Part shown: piece after piece, positions 1 through 8,217 of the stretch | Layout of the letters: each line of letters starts with the position of its first letter | Position numbering within the stretch: the first letter of the stretch is position 1 | Origin: Streptomyces albireticuli | GTDB taxonomy: Bacteria > Actinomycetota > Actinomycetes > Streptomycetales > Streptomycetaceae | Assembly (NCBI RefSeq): GCF_021228125.1 | Contig: NZ_JAJQQS010000010.1 | Coordinates: 62,001 to 126,000, forward strand | DNA length: 64,000 bases | Reading direction: 5' to 3' | The notes under the pieces: model-generated | Told to the model about the DNA's origin: nothing | Databases searched by the model: none | The model's input: only the letters and a program-made list of their open reading frames with translations | Position numbers and translations under genes: made by a program

Positions 1-570
1 CCGCGACTGGCCGGCATGCTGGGTGACGCCCATGGCGCCGCCTGGACCAGCGACCTGCATCACGCCTCGCTCGCCATGCCGCACACCTTCCGCGACGGCG
101 CCCCGTTCCCCGACTATGTCGCGTGCCGCAAGGTCGCCCTGCGCAAGCGGCTGGAGCAGGGCCACCTACCCGACGCGTCGGTTCTGGACATGCTGCTCGC
201 GCTCCTGGAAGAGACCGCTGGAGGGCCTGTCGCCTTCTACAAGGACAGCAACCCGCGCAACTTCCTGATCACCACCGACGGCACGATCTTCACGGTCGAC
301 ACCGACGACCTCACGCTCGCACCCTTCGGATACGACCTGGCCAAGCTGATCACCACGCTGGTCATGACGCACGGCCTGATCGAACCGCCCGGCATCGAGC
401 AGGCACTGGACCTCTACAACGAGGCCGCCTCCCGGCACGACTCCCGGCTCGCCGCCACCGGTCTCCAGCGCCTTCACGCCTTTCTCACCCTCCACGTGCA
501 CCTGACCGCCCCGTACGCCGGACGCAACGGCTACCGCTTCGGCATACCCGCATTCGGAGGCCAATCGTGA
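1..570 (+). CDS. APH-fold phosphotransferase, 5' end cut by window
   Basis: The reading frame is open from base 1 and ends at TGA 568-570, so the N-terminus lies outside the window. The visible part (about 189 residues) has the APH/choline-kinase catalytic signature: FYKDSNPRNF (Brenner-type loop with Asp and Asn, but Lys-Asp in place of the usual His-x-Asp) followed by VDTDDLTLAP, which replaces the DFG-like metal-binding motif. This family phosphorylates small hydroxylated substrates such as sugars or aminoglycosides in the cytoplasm. It overlaps the next gene by 4 nt (GTGA), so it belongs to the operon running to 5.0 kb. The substrate is unknown. A sugar or nucleoside kinase is my inference from the neighbours; antibiotic resistance is possible but less likely. 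Confidence 0.75.
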   Translation, partial: PRLAGMLGDAHGAAWTSDLHHASLAMPHTFRDGAPFPDYVACRKVALRKRLEQGHLPDASVLDMLLALLEETAGGPVAFYKDSNPRNFLITTDGTIFTVDTDDLTLAPFGYDLAKLITTLVMTHGLIEPPGIEQALDLYNEAASRHDSRLAATGLQRLHAFLTLHVHLTAPYAGRNGYRFGIPAFGGQS

Positions 571-1223
571 TCACCACCGAACTCGTCTTCATCCGGCACG
601 GCGAGGCCCAGTGCAACGTTGACGGCGTCGTCGGCGGCCCCACGACCTGCACAGGACTCACCACCCGCGGCCACGCCCAGGTGACACTGGCGGCTGCCCG
701 GCTGTCCGCCGAGCACCGAAGCAAGCCGTTCACCGCGCTCTACACGGGCCCACGCCTCCGGCTCCGCCAGACCGGCGAGATCCTCAGCCAGGCCCTCAAC
801 CTGCCGGTTCGCACCGACCCTGGCCTCGACGGTCCAGTCCACGGCGCAGCCGACGGCAAACCCTGGGCCGAGGTGAAAACCGCCGCCGGAGGCGCGCCCT
901 ATGCCCATCCTGACCAACCATGGGCGGAGGGATCCGACACCTGGAACGGCTACCTGCGACGGGCCAGTGCCTTTCTCCGCGACCTCATCGCCACCCACGA
1001 AGGCGACCGCCTCCTGTTCGCCGCGCACGGCGAGACCGTTATCGCCGCCCACACCCTGCTGCTCGGTCTCGGTCCAGGCACCGATGCCGGCTTCGCCATC
1101 TCCCACGCGTCGATCAGCCGGTGGCAGCACCACCTCAACCGGCTCGGCCAGCACCGGTGGCTGCTGAAGGTCCACAACGGCACCGCGCACCTCACCGGGC
1201 CGGCGGCGGAGCCCGCGCCGTGA
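567..1223 (+). CDS. Histidine phosphatase family protein
   Basis: A protein of 218 residues starting at GTG 567, with GGAGG six bases upstream. The N-terminal FIRHGEAQ (residues 8-15) is the RHG phosphohistidine motif of the phosphoglycerate mutase-like superfamily, and FAAHGET further on supplies the second catalytic histidine. The length fits a stand-alone branch-1 phosphatase. It probably removes phosphate from a small metabolite. Being translationally coupled to kinase genes on both sides, it may dephosphorylate an intermediate they make; that link is inferred. Confidence 0.85.
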   Translation: MITTELVFIRHGEAQCNVDGVVGGPTTCTGLTTRGHAQVTLAAARLSAEHRSKPFTALYTGPRLRLRQTGEILSQALNLPVRTDPGLDGPVHGAADGKPWAEVKTAAGGAPYAHPDQPWAEGSDTWNGYLRRASAFLRDLIATHEGDRLLFAAHGETVIAAHTLLLGLGPGTDAGFAISHASISRWQHHLNRLGQHRWLLKVHNGTAHLTGPAAEPAP

Positions 1224-2056
1224 GCACGGACTCCGACGACCCGCGCGTCCAACTCGCTCGCCGAGTCGTCGGCCAGGTCACCGTCGTCGCAGACCCGGCA
1301 CTCCCCCCACGTCTGCTACGCCTCGCCGACAGCGTAGGGAACGTCTACTTCGCCAAGCAGCACGAGCGATCCGCCCGTTACGCCCAAGAGGTCCGGGCCT
1401 ACATGACGTGGGTCCGCCACCTGCACGGTCACGCACCGGCGCTCGTCGGCCGACAGGACACCACGCGAACACTGCTGCTCACTGCCGTGCCCGGACAACG
1501 AGGCCAGAGCCTGCCTCCCGGATCCGCCGAGGAGGAGCAGGCGCACCACGACGCCGGCCGTGTCCTCCAGGATCTGCATCGGGGCACGGCAGGACGAAGT
1601 GCCGGCGCCCTGAGCATCGAGCTCGCCACCCGCCTGCGCAGCTGGATCGCCAAGGCTGAGCGTGCCGACCTCCTCTCAGGAGCCGAACATCGGCTCCTCG
1701 GCCGGATCGCCGCCGAGCTGGCCGGCACCCCGATGGACAGCGCCGTCTGCCACCTCGACTACCAACCGCAGAACTGGATCTCCGGAGACGAGTTCCGGGT
1801 CATCGACATGGAGCACATGCGACGTGATGCCCGCGTGCGCGACTTCGCACGGCTCGAATTCCGCCGCTGGCAGGCAGCGCCGCACCTGCGCGACGCCTTC
1901 TTCGAAGGCTACCGATCCCGCCCGTCCGCCACCGAGCAGCGTCTTCTCGAGCGCTTCGGCGCCATCGAAGCCGCCACCGCCTTGGTCCGCGGACACGAAC
2001 AGGACGACCCCACCCTGACCGCCCACGGCCGCACCGTTCTCTCACGCCTGAGCTAA
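1220..2056 (+). CDS. APH-family aminoglycoside/sugar phosphotransferase-like kinase
   Basis: A protein of 278 residues starting at GTG 1220, overlapping the phosphatase stop by 4 nt. The catalytic loop HLDYQPQNW and the metal-binding segment VIDMEHM mark an APH (PF01636-type) kinase. The family transfers the gamma-phosphate of ATP to a hydroxyl on a small cytoplasmic substrate. The preceding gene is a second APH-like kinase with different motifs, so the operon carries two distinct kinases. A role in sugar activation fits the adjacent epimerase and CMP-sugar synthetase better than drug resistance, but the substrate cannot be read from sequence. Confidence 0.8.
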   Translation: MSTDSDDPRVQLARRVVGQVTVVADPALPPRLLRLADSVGNVYFAKQHERSARYAQEVRAYMTWVRHLHGHAPALVGRQDTTRTLLLTAVPGQRGQSLPPGSAEEEQAHHDAGRVLQDLHRGTAGRSAGALSIELATRLRSWIAKAERADLLSGAEHRLLGRIAAELAGTPMDSAVCHLDYQPQNWISGDEFRVIDMEHMRRDARVRDFARLEFRRWQAAPHLRDAFFEGYRSRPSATEQRLLERFGAIEAATALVRGHEQDDPTLTAHGRTVLSRLS

Positions 2057-2088
2057 CCCCTTCGCCACGACCCTTTCGGAGGTCCCCT

Positions 2089-3084
2089 ATGTCAGAGATC
2101 CACCCCGCCGTCACCGCACCGGTCATTCGGCGTGCGGTCGTGACGGGCGCGGCCGGGTTCATCGGCTCCCACCTCGCACACGCTCTCCTCCAGGCGGGCG
2201 CCACCGTGATCGGCGTGGACCGGCGCGGCCCTGCCGGCGACGATTCCTCAGCCGCCAACCTCAGCGTGCTGCATGGCCGCGAGGGCTACATCCCCGTGAC
2301 CGCCGACCTCCTCGACTGCGCGATCGACCCGCTGCTCGTCGACGCGGACGTCGTCTTCCACCTGGCCGGCGTCCCCGGTGTGCGCCCGTCATGGGGAGGG
2401 CAGTTCAGCGAGTACGTCCGCTCCAACATCCTCGCCACCCAGCGCGTGATGGACGCGGCCACCCGCATGCACGTCCCGCGCCTGGTGGTGGCCTCCTCCT
2501 CGAGCGTCTACGGGGTGACCAGCGGAGGGCCCAGCGTCGAGAGCGACCGCCCCCGTCCGGCATCTCCGTACGCGGTCACCAAGCTCGCCGAGGAGCAGCT
2601 GTGCCTGGCTCACGCGGCCCGCGCCGCATGCCCGACATCCGTCATCGCTCTGCGGTACTTCACGGTCTACGGTCCCCGCCAGCGCCCCGACATGTTCATC
2701 CACCGCGCGCTCGACGCCGCGCTCACCGGCCGCTCCCTGCGGCTGTACGGAGACGGACACCAGCGCCGGGACTTCACCTTCATCGACGACGCGGTCGCCG
2801 CCACCATCGCCGCCGGCACCGCCCCGAACAACACGAGCATCGTCAACATCGGTGGCGGGACCAACGCCTCCCTCATCGACGTGATCAACATCGTCCAGAG
2901 CCTCGCGGGCCGGGAAATCGACGTTCGTTCCGACACGGCGCGCAGCGGAGACGTCCTGAGCACCCGAGCCGATACCCGGCTCGCCGAAGCCGCTCTCGGC
3001 TGGCGCGCCACGACCGACCTGCCCAGCGGCATGCGCGCCCAGATGCAGGCACTCGCCCACTCCGCCTACCCCGCCGCGGCCTGA
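2089..3084 (+). CDS. NAD-dependent epimerase/dehydratase (extended SDR)
   Basis: A protein of 331 residues; ATG 2089 follows CGGAGG by 7 nt. The Rossmann motif TGAAGFIGSH (about residues 19-28), the catalytic Ser in SSSVYG, and SPYAVTK (YxxxK) define the extended SDR family that acts on nucleotide sugars (GalE, UDP-glucuronate 4-epimerase, dTDP-glucose dehydratase). RYFTVYGPRQRPDM matches the substrate-binding region of UDP-uronate and UDP-hexose epimerases. It is likely to epimerise or dehydrate an NDP-sugar in the pathway encoded by this operon. The exact substrate is unresolved. Confidence 0.88.
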   Translation: MSEIHPAVTAPVIRRAVVTGAAGFIGSHLAHALLQAGATVIGVDRRGPAGDDSSAANLSVLHGREGYIPVTADLLDCAIDPLLVDADVVFHLAGVPGVRPSWGGQFSEYVRSNILATQRVMDAATRMHVPRLVVASSSSVYGVTSGGPSVESDRPRPASPYAVTKLAEEQLCLAHAARAACPTSVIALRYFTVYGPRQRPDMFIHRALDAALTGRSLRLYGDGHQRRDFTFIDDAVAATIAAGTAPNNTSIVNIGGGTNASLIDVINIVQSLAGREIDVRSDTARSGDVLSTRADTRLAEAALGWRATTDLPSGMRAQMQALAHSAYPAAA

Positions 3085-3108
3085 CCCCGCCGCAGAGAGG
3101 GAGATGCC

Positions 3109-4230
3109 GTGGAAGGACCCGAGAAAGCCCGGCTCGACGCGTACTACCGTCGGATCACCGCCGAATTCCCCGTCGACGGCGCGATCAGCTTGCTGGTCAT
3201 CACCCACCTGCTCGCGGAAAGGCCAACCTTCCTGCACGCGCTGGCCCGCACGTCGACCATCGCGGCCGTCCTGCCCAAGCCCCGCTCCGTAAACCGCCAG
3301 GCGCTCCTGGAAGTCCGGCGCACTTACGCCGTGCACGACCTCAGCCGTGCCACGTTCACCGACCCGGCGAGGGCCCTGGAGTACCTGGAGAAGACCGTCC
3401 CGGGCCAGGACGTCGTCCTTCTCGACATCGGCGGCTACTTCGCTCCGGCCATCACGACCCTGGCCGAGAAGTTCTCCGGCCACATCCTGGGCATCGTCGA
3501 AGACACGGAGAACGGTCACCAGCGGTACGAGGCCCTGGAAGAGCTGCCCTGCCCAGTCCTCTCCGTGGCCCGCTCCCCCTTGAAGCACTGCGAGGACCAC
3601 CTCGTCGGCCGCTCCATCGTCTTCTCGACCGATGCGCTCGTCCGCACCCGGGGCGACATCCTCACAAGCCGCGGTGCCTGCGTCATCGGCTTCGGCAAGA
3701 TCGGCCGCTCCATCGCACACACCCTGCGCGCCCACGACCTGCGTGTCACCGTCTTCGACAGCGACCCGGTCAAACGGGTACAGGCACGCTCCCAGGGCTT
3801 CCGCACCCCGTCATCCTGCACAGAGGCGATCCGCGACGCCGAACTCGTTCTCTGTGCCACGGGCAACCTGGCGCTGCGGCAAGGCCACTTCGAAGCCCTA
3901 CGCAACGGCGCCTACGTCGCCTCGGTCACCTCCTCCGAAGACGAGCTCGAACTCGACACGCTCGACGGCCTCTACCAGCGCGCTCCCGTCGGCGATCACC
4001 TGACCCGTTACGAGGTGACCGGGCATTACTTCTACGTGCTCGCCGAGGGAGGAGCCGTCAACTTCGTGCACGGCGCGGCGGTCGGCAGCTACATCCACCT
4101 CGTCCAGGCCGAGATCCTCGCCGCCACCGCCGCGCTCAGCCGCGGCCGGTACGACCCCGGCCTGCACGAAGTGCCCTCGGCCGTCCGGCAGACCATTGCG
4201 CAAGTCTGGCTCGACCACTTCGAAAGGTGA
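3109..4230 (+). CDS. S-adenosyl-L-homocysteine hydrolase-like NAD-binding protein
   Basis: A protein of 373 residues. GTG 3109 is preferred because GAGAGGGAG lies just upstream; an ATG at 3104 is out of frame. GIVEDTENGHQR (about 128-139) aligns with the ETTTGV-type substrate segment of SAH hydrolase. Lys159 and Asp163 sit where the catalytic Lys/Asp pair is expected. IGFGKIGRS (193-201) is the NAD-binding glycine-rich loop, and LCATGN fits the conserved TTTGN region. It is about 100 residues shorter than housekeeping AhcY, mostly at the N-terminus. The family oxidises a ribose 3'-OH with bound NAD. In this operon a dedicated nucleoside or nucleotide-sugar step seems more likely than methyl-cycle recycling, but that is inference. 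Confidence 0.75.
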   Translation: MEGPEKARLDAYYRRITAEFPVDGAISLLVITHLLAERPTFLHALARTSTIAAVLPKPRSVNRQALLEVRRTYAVHDLSRATFTDPARALEYLEKTVPGQDVVLLDIGGYFAPAITTLAEKFSGHILGIVEDTENGHQRYEALEELPCPVLSVARSPLKHCEDHLVGRSIVFSTDALVRTRGDILTSRGACVIGFGKIGRSIAHTLRAHDLRVTVFDSDPVKRVQARSQGFRTPSSCTEAIRDAELVLCATGNLALRQGHFEALRNGAYVASVTSSEDELELDTLDGLYQRAPVGDHLTRYEVTGHYFYVLAEGGAVNFVHGAAVGSYIHLVQAEILAATAALSRGRYDPGLHEVPSAVRQTIAQVWLDHFER

Positions 4231-4296
4231 TCAACTCACGCGTTTCTGCCGTGGTGTGCACGCCCACGCCCATCACGCCGTCAACGGGAGCTGACC

Positions 4297-5040
4297 ATGT
4301 TTGCCACACGCCGCCACGTAGCGGTCATCCCCTGCCGCTGGGGAGCATCGAGATTCCCGGGAAAGCCACTCGCCGTGCTCGGCACGATGCCGATGCTCTG
4401 GCACGTCCATCAACGTTGCCGGCAGGCGCACCACCTGGATGACGCCGTCGTCGCAACCGACGACCACCGCATCGAAGCCACCTGCCGTCGGCTCGACATC
4501 CCCTGTGTCATGACCGGCGAGCACCCTACCGGCACCGACCGAGTCGCCGAGTGCGCACAACACCTTCAAGCGGACGCATACATCAACGTCCAGGGCGACG
4601 AGCCTTTCATCTCCCCCGAGGCGATCGATGCTGTATCGGACGCGCTCACGCGCCTGGACCCTGGTGCCCTGGCTGTCAACGCGTACGCGACGCTGAGCGA
4701 CGCGGCAGCAGTCGTCGACCACAACGTCGTCAAGGTCATCGTCGACGACAACGACAAGGCCATGATGTTCTCCCGCCAGCCGATCCCGTACCCCAAGAGC
4801 CACCGCCCCACCTACCTGCGACAGCTCGGCCTTTACGGCTTCACCCATGACGGGCTCGAACTGTTTCAGCAGCTCGAACAAGGACCCGTCGAGCGTGCCG
4901 AGGGCATAGAGATGCTCCGGCTCATCGAACACGGCTACGGAGTCCGCATGCTGCCCGTATCGGACAACGGAATCGCCATCGATACGCCAGAAGACCTCGA
5001 AAGAGCCCGCACAATGCTGTTGACGGAAAAGCCAGCCTGA
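4297..5040 (+). CDS. kdsB: KdsB-type 3-deoxy-manno-octulosonate (CMP-sugar) cytidylyltransferase
   Basis: A protein of 247 residues, the usual length for KdsB; ATG 4297 has GGGAG upstream. CRWGASRFPGKPL (13-25) is the CTP-binding N-terminal signature, INVQGDEPFI carries the metal-binding Asp, and a DTPEDLERA-type C-terminus is present. The family couples CMP to Kdo or related ulosonic acids, releasing pyrophosphate. Gram-positive Streptomyces make no Kdo-containing LPS, so the substrate is probably another acid sugar. Ulosonic-acid wall polymers (for example Kdn-containing teichulosonic acids) are known in actinomycetes. No ulosonate synthase lies in view. Confidence 0.88.
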   Translation: MFATRRHVAVIPCRWGASRFPGKPLAVLGTMPMLWHVHQRCRQAHHLDDAVVATDDHRIEATCRRLDIPCVMTGEHPTGTDRVAECAQHLQADAYINVQGDEPFISPEAIDAVSDALTRLDPGALAVNAYATLSDAAAVVDHNVVKVIVDDNDKAMMFSRQPIPYPKSHRPTYLRQLGLYGFTHDGLELFQQLEQGPVERAEGIEMLRLIEHGYGVRMLPVSDNGIAIDTPEDLERARTMLLTEKPA

Positions 5041-5266
5041 CCGAGTAGGCCGAACGGACAGAGTGCAGCCGGCTTGCCCTCAGCCGGGTCCGCGGTCTAT
5101 TTGCTCGCGGAGGGCTGTTCTGGGTCGTCACAGCCATAGCGGAACGAGTCCCAGGCGACGTGCGTCACAGGCTTTCGGCGACAGCGACTCAAGTCCCCTG
5201 TTAGCACACGTCAGCCTTGCTTTGTGGGACAGCATCGCCGCCGACACGCCGGGGGTGCACAACCGA

Positions 5267-5680
5267 TCAGGGCTGGGATTGGGTGTAATGGGCCACGAAA
5301 TCACGCTCGCGGTCGGAGAGACGGCGAGGCCGGTTGGCGTTGAGGTTGTAGGCGACGATTTTGGTCGTCGCTTCTGCGTACAGTCGATCGGCATCACGGA
5401 TCTCATAGGCGAGTTCGAAGCTAGCTCCGGCACTCTTAGTAGCCCAGACGTCCACGTCGACAGGTTCCTCACGGTAGTGGAGAGGGACCTTGTAGTCGAT
5501 GATGGAGCGGGCCACGACGAACGCGGCCTCGCGGCGCTCCTCTTCATCGGTGGCGAGAAATTCCCGGAACATGCGTGTGCGTGCCTCTTCCATGTACCGG
5601 AGGAAGAGGGTGTTGTTGATGTGCCCGTATGCATCAGCGTCGGACCATCGCAGCGGGCAGGGGTAGGTGAACCTGTTCAC
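5267..5680 (-). CDS. Hotdog-fold acyl-CoA thioesterase
   Basis: A protein of 137 residues beginning at GTG 5680, with GGAAAG upstream on the minus strand. WSDADAYGHINNTLFLRYMEE carries the 4HBT-family signature with the catalytic Asp (here DADAYGHINN). The protein has the length of a single-hotdog YbgC/FcbC-type thioesterase, which hydrolyses acyl-CoA thioesters as an oligomer. It converges on the sugar operon across a 226-bp gap in which I see no clear terminator. It lies just downstream of the XRE regulator on the same strand and may be co-transcribed with it. Confidence 0.85.
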   Translation of the reverse strand: MNRFTYPCPLRWSDADAYGHINNTLFLRYMEEARTRMFREFLATDEEERREAAFVVARSIIDYKVPLHYREEPVDVDVWATKSAGASFELAYEIRDADRLYAEATTKIVAYNLNANRPRRLSDRERDFVAHYTQSQP

Positions 5681-5788
5681 GGAGTTCTTTCCACAAGAAG
5701 ATCTGCGGGAATGGTCATCAGCGGGAAGTGTGCCACGCCGATCCTGGCGTGGCCTGGCGCCGCGCGCAGCACCAAGCCACGCCCCGTC

Positions 5789-7069
5789 TCAGACCTGCTC
5801 GCTCACGCCTTGGAGACCGGACACGGCGCCGTTCTGAGCCAGCTCTTCCTGTATTTCGCAGAGGAGGCGCTGCTCCTCGTCAAGCTCGCCGAGGAGCTGC
5901 TTCACACGGGATGCGGCGGCTTCGCGGGGAGCCGGCAGCGCGATACCGATCACCATCTTCATCTCGGCCCGGGCCTCCGCCGACAGGATCCGCGGTACCC
6001 GCGCGATCACGGTGGCGGGAGATACCTGCGTCACGCCCCATTCTCCGGGCGCCTCCTCGACAGCCCAAACCACGTTGCGCCGGGACGGCGAGAGCGTCAG
6101 CTGGCAGTCGGACGCTACATGGCGGCTGAGGGCAGGCAGGGGGATGGCTCCTTGCCCGGCCTGCGCTGCGGCCTCGTCCGCGGTCTCCACCACGAGGCGA
6201 GCTGTGTGGACGTCGGCGGCACGACGTCGTTCAGCCTCGGCGATCCGCTCCTGGGCCCGGTCCCGCTCTTGTGGCGTGTTGTGGGTCTCGTGCACCCAGG
6301 CATTGCGCACGCCACCCAGCGCGTCCCTCTTGCTGTCTGATTCAGCCTTAGCTTCGACCCAGGTCATGACCACAAATTTGCAGTCAGGCATGACCGCGGG
6401 GTACGCCACGTGGCTGACGATCTCGATCGTCCTCCAGCCCAGTGTGGGCACGGTGGCCAGGAAGACGTGTCCGTCGCGGTGCTCGACCAGGTCGTCGTCC
6501 GATTCCCAGATGTGCTGGACGTCGGGGTTTTTTCTGACGTCCTCGATCAGTTCCTGGAGATCCGTGTCGTCGCCATGGGTGGTGAGCGCGAACCGGAGCA
6601 TCCGCGCGAAGACCGTGGCGTGTTTGTGCCAGTCGTGGTAGGTGGCGCGCCCCTCGGCGGTCGTGAGGGCCCAGCGGATCAGGTTGGCCCGTGGTTCCAT
6701 CACCCACGGCCACAGCTCGGCCATGGCCTGGTTGTACGCGAGGATGTTCCAGTTGCGGTCGGACAGGTAGGTGGGGCTGGGCATCTGGCCGTCCATGAGC
6801 AGCCTCAGCGCGGACGGTACCTCCTGGCGGCCCTCCGCCGGCGCTCGAAGGTACGTGCCCACGTTGTGGAGGAGCAGGGCGTGGCGCTCCTCCTGGTCGA
6901 GTCCCAGTACCTCGGCCAGGGAGTCGCACTGGGCACGGGTGAACCGCGGCGTCGCACCGCGCTCGATGTTGCGGTAGGTCCTGACGCTGATGCCCAGGGC
7001 CCGCGCGGCCGTCGGCTGGATGAGGCCGGCGGCCTTGCGCCACCGCTTCAGCATTGCGCCGAATCCCAT
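5789..7069 (-). CDS. XRE-family regulator with MmyB-like ligand-binding domain
   Basis: About 426 residues from ATG 7069, with an N-terminal HTH (LKRWRKAAGLIQPTAARALG, then SVRTYRNIERG) and a long C-terminal region containing WNILAYNQAMAELWPWV, the MmyB-like LBD signature. Such proteins are typical Streptomyces transcription factors. The start is uncertain. The frame is open up to TTG 7282, with ATGs at 7186, 7177, 7159 and 7147. The best ribosome binding site (AAAGGAGGT, about 7104-7112) sits just before a GTA codon at 7099, with ATG 7069 as the first normal start after it. Probable targets are the flanking sugar operon or its own promoter; this is inferred. Confidence 0.85.
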   Translation of the reverse strand: MGFGAMLKRWRKAAGLIQPTAARALGISVRTYRNIERGATPRFTRAQCDSLAEVLGLDQEERHALLLHNVGTYLRAPAEGRQEVPSALRLLMDGQMPSPTYLSDRNWNILAYNQAMAELWPWVMEPRANLIRWALTTAEGRATYHDWHKHATVFARMLRFALTTHGDDTDLQELIEDVRKNPDVQHIWESDDDLVEHRDGHVFLATVPTLGWRTIEIVSHVAYPAVMPDCKFVVMTWVEAKAESDSKRDALGGVRNAWVHETHNTPQERDRAQERIAEAERRRAADVHTARLVVETADEAAAQAGQGAIPLPALSRHVASDCQLTLSPSRRNVVWAVEEAPGEWGVTQVSPATVIARVPRILSAEARAEMKMVIGIALPAPREAAASRVKQLLGELDEEQRLLCEIQEELAQNGAVSGLQGVSEQV

Positions 7070-7278
7070 GTATTGGCCGGCGACTCCGTCGGGCCGTACC
7101 GCGAGGACCTCCTTTCCAACAGCGTCGTTACTGCCGTCGGTCCGCATCTGCGCGACCATCAGCCCTCGCTCTCGCATTGTCGGCATGGTGGGTAAAACCC
7201 GATTTCGGGCAAGAAAAAAGAGGGCAGCGTAATCGCTGACCCCCGCCCTGCTGTGTCTCCGTAGACAATACGCAAGAT

Positions 7279-7554
7279 TCAAATGATCTTGACCACTGGC
7301 GCCACAGGCTGCACATCACCAAGGAGATCGGGTTCGGGATTCAACAACTCGTCGGAACGGATCACCCGAAAGCGGACATCTCCACCCTCCAGCGCAAGCC
7401 GGTTCTCGAAATCGGCAAATCCTTGCCGATTTTCATCCGCACCTCCCACGACCGGACTAGACCACACGGCAAAAACCCTCCCGCCAGCAACCGGAGCGCC
7501 CCAATCTCCTTTCCCTGCAAGCCACTTGGGCGCCATCGGCAGATTGATCAACAT
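7279..7554 (-). CDS. Small hypothetical protein upstream of the XRE gene
   Basis: An open frame of 91 codons from ATG 7554 with natural-looking composition (for example MAPKWLAGKGDWG and RFRVIRSDELLNPEPD). The opposite strand translates into Ser/Arg/Pro-rich shadow sequence. Its stop overlaps the extreme upstream end of the XRE frame (TTGA), consistent with one transcript. GC content is lower than in the neighbours. I do not recognise the family, and the ribosome binding site is weak. Confidence 0.5.
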   Translation of the reverse strand: MLINLPMAPKWLAGKGDWGAPVAGGRVFAVWSSPVVGGADENRQGFADFENRLALEGGDVRFRVIRSDELLNPEPDLLGDVQPVAPVVKII

Positions 7555-8088
7555 GCACTGGGCAACTGACCTACGCGGGTAAATCGGTCAAATCGACTCG
7601 ATTGACGGTCTCATAACGCTTGGCTTAAATCCTTCTGACCAGCCAGTTCGGCGGGACGTTGCGAATACCAGATAGGGACCTGAAGTGGAGATCATTTCCG
7701 AGGCGCTCGGGACGATCTTGCTGCTGCCCTCACTCGGCCCGGCCGCCCCTCTCCGTGGATGCGAGCGACGCCGACCGCCACGGCGAGTTGTAGAAGGTTT
7801 CTTAGCTAAGTCTGGATCTTGAGGCTGGCTCCGCATATGTTCGTCGTCCGCCCGCCGGGCACCTCGCCCGGCGGGCGGACGACGAATGGAGCGATATGCG
7901 GGGCACACGGCCCAGTCGAACGGGGTAGCCCCCCGAAAACAGCGACGGCGTCCGAGAGCTGCAACTCCGGACGCCGAACGCTAAATGGCACTCCTGCCTG
8001 TGCAAGGGCCGGAGATTTACCCACCTTCACCGCACCGGCCCTTTCCACGGGGCATACCGGAGCGGCTCACTTCGAAGGAGAGTGTCGC
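7555..8088. other. Non-coding region with hairpin, upstream of replication genes
   Basis: No convincing gene lies in these 534 bases, which separate the divergent XRE-side gene from the replication operon. The contents are an imperfect palindrome GTCAAATCGACTCGATTGAC at 7587-7606 (possible operator for the minus-strand gene), a short TTAGCTAA palindrome at 7802-7809 and the large hairpin at 7831-7901. Its position before a replisome organiser and helicase loader makes an origin or a control region plausible, but I see no iterons. Confidence 0.5.
7831..7901. repeat. Long near-perfect inverted repeat (21-bp stem plus 8-bp outer stem)
   Basis: Arms 7840-7860 and 7866-7886 are perfectly complementary over 21 bp around the 5-nt loop ACCTC. 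An outer pair CCGCATAT (7831-7838) and ATATGCGG (7894-7901) adds 8 bp after a small asymmetric bulge. No gene ends here on either strand, so it is not an ordinary terminator. It could be a replication-origin hairpin or a regulator site. Confidence 0.85.
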
Positions 8089-8217
8089 ATGCCGACTGCT
8101 CTGCGCAAAAGGCCGGACAACACGGCCCGCGCGGCAGCCTGCGTCCCTTCCCCCTCCGTCGGCCGGATGCCAGCATCCCGCCGACGCCCAGGACAGCCGG
8201 GCGAGGGTGACGTCTGA
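8089..8217 (+). CDS. Small ORF translationally coupled to replication gene
   Basis: 42 codons from ATG 8089, preceded by GAAGGAG 9 bases upstream. The stop overlaps the next start (TGATG at 8215-8219). The product is Arg/Pro-rich and unrecognised. The good ribosome binding site and the stop-start overlap suggest it is a leader peptide that couples translation of the replication protein. Confidence 0.5.
   Translation: MPTALRKRPDNTARAAACVPSPSVGRMPASRRRPGQPGEGDV

Noticed and set aside
2391..4442. A 683-codon plus-strand frame across the epimerase and SAHH-like genes
   Set aside because: Arg/Pro/His-rich composition typical of a shifted frame of GC-rich genes; the two annotated genes have clear motifs.
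7831..7901. The large hairpin as a transcription terminator
   Set aside because: No gene ends near it on either strand; the adjacent genes start, not stop, on each side.
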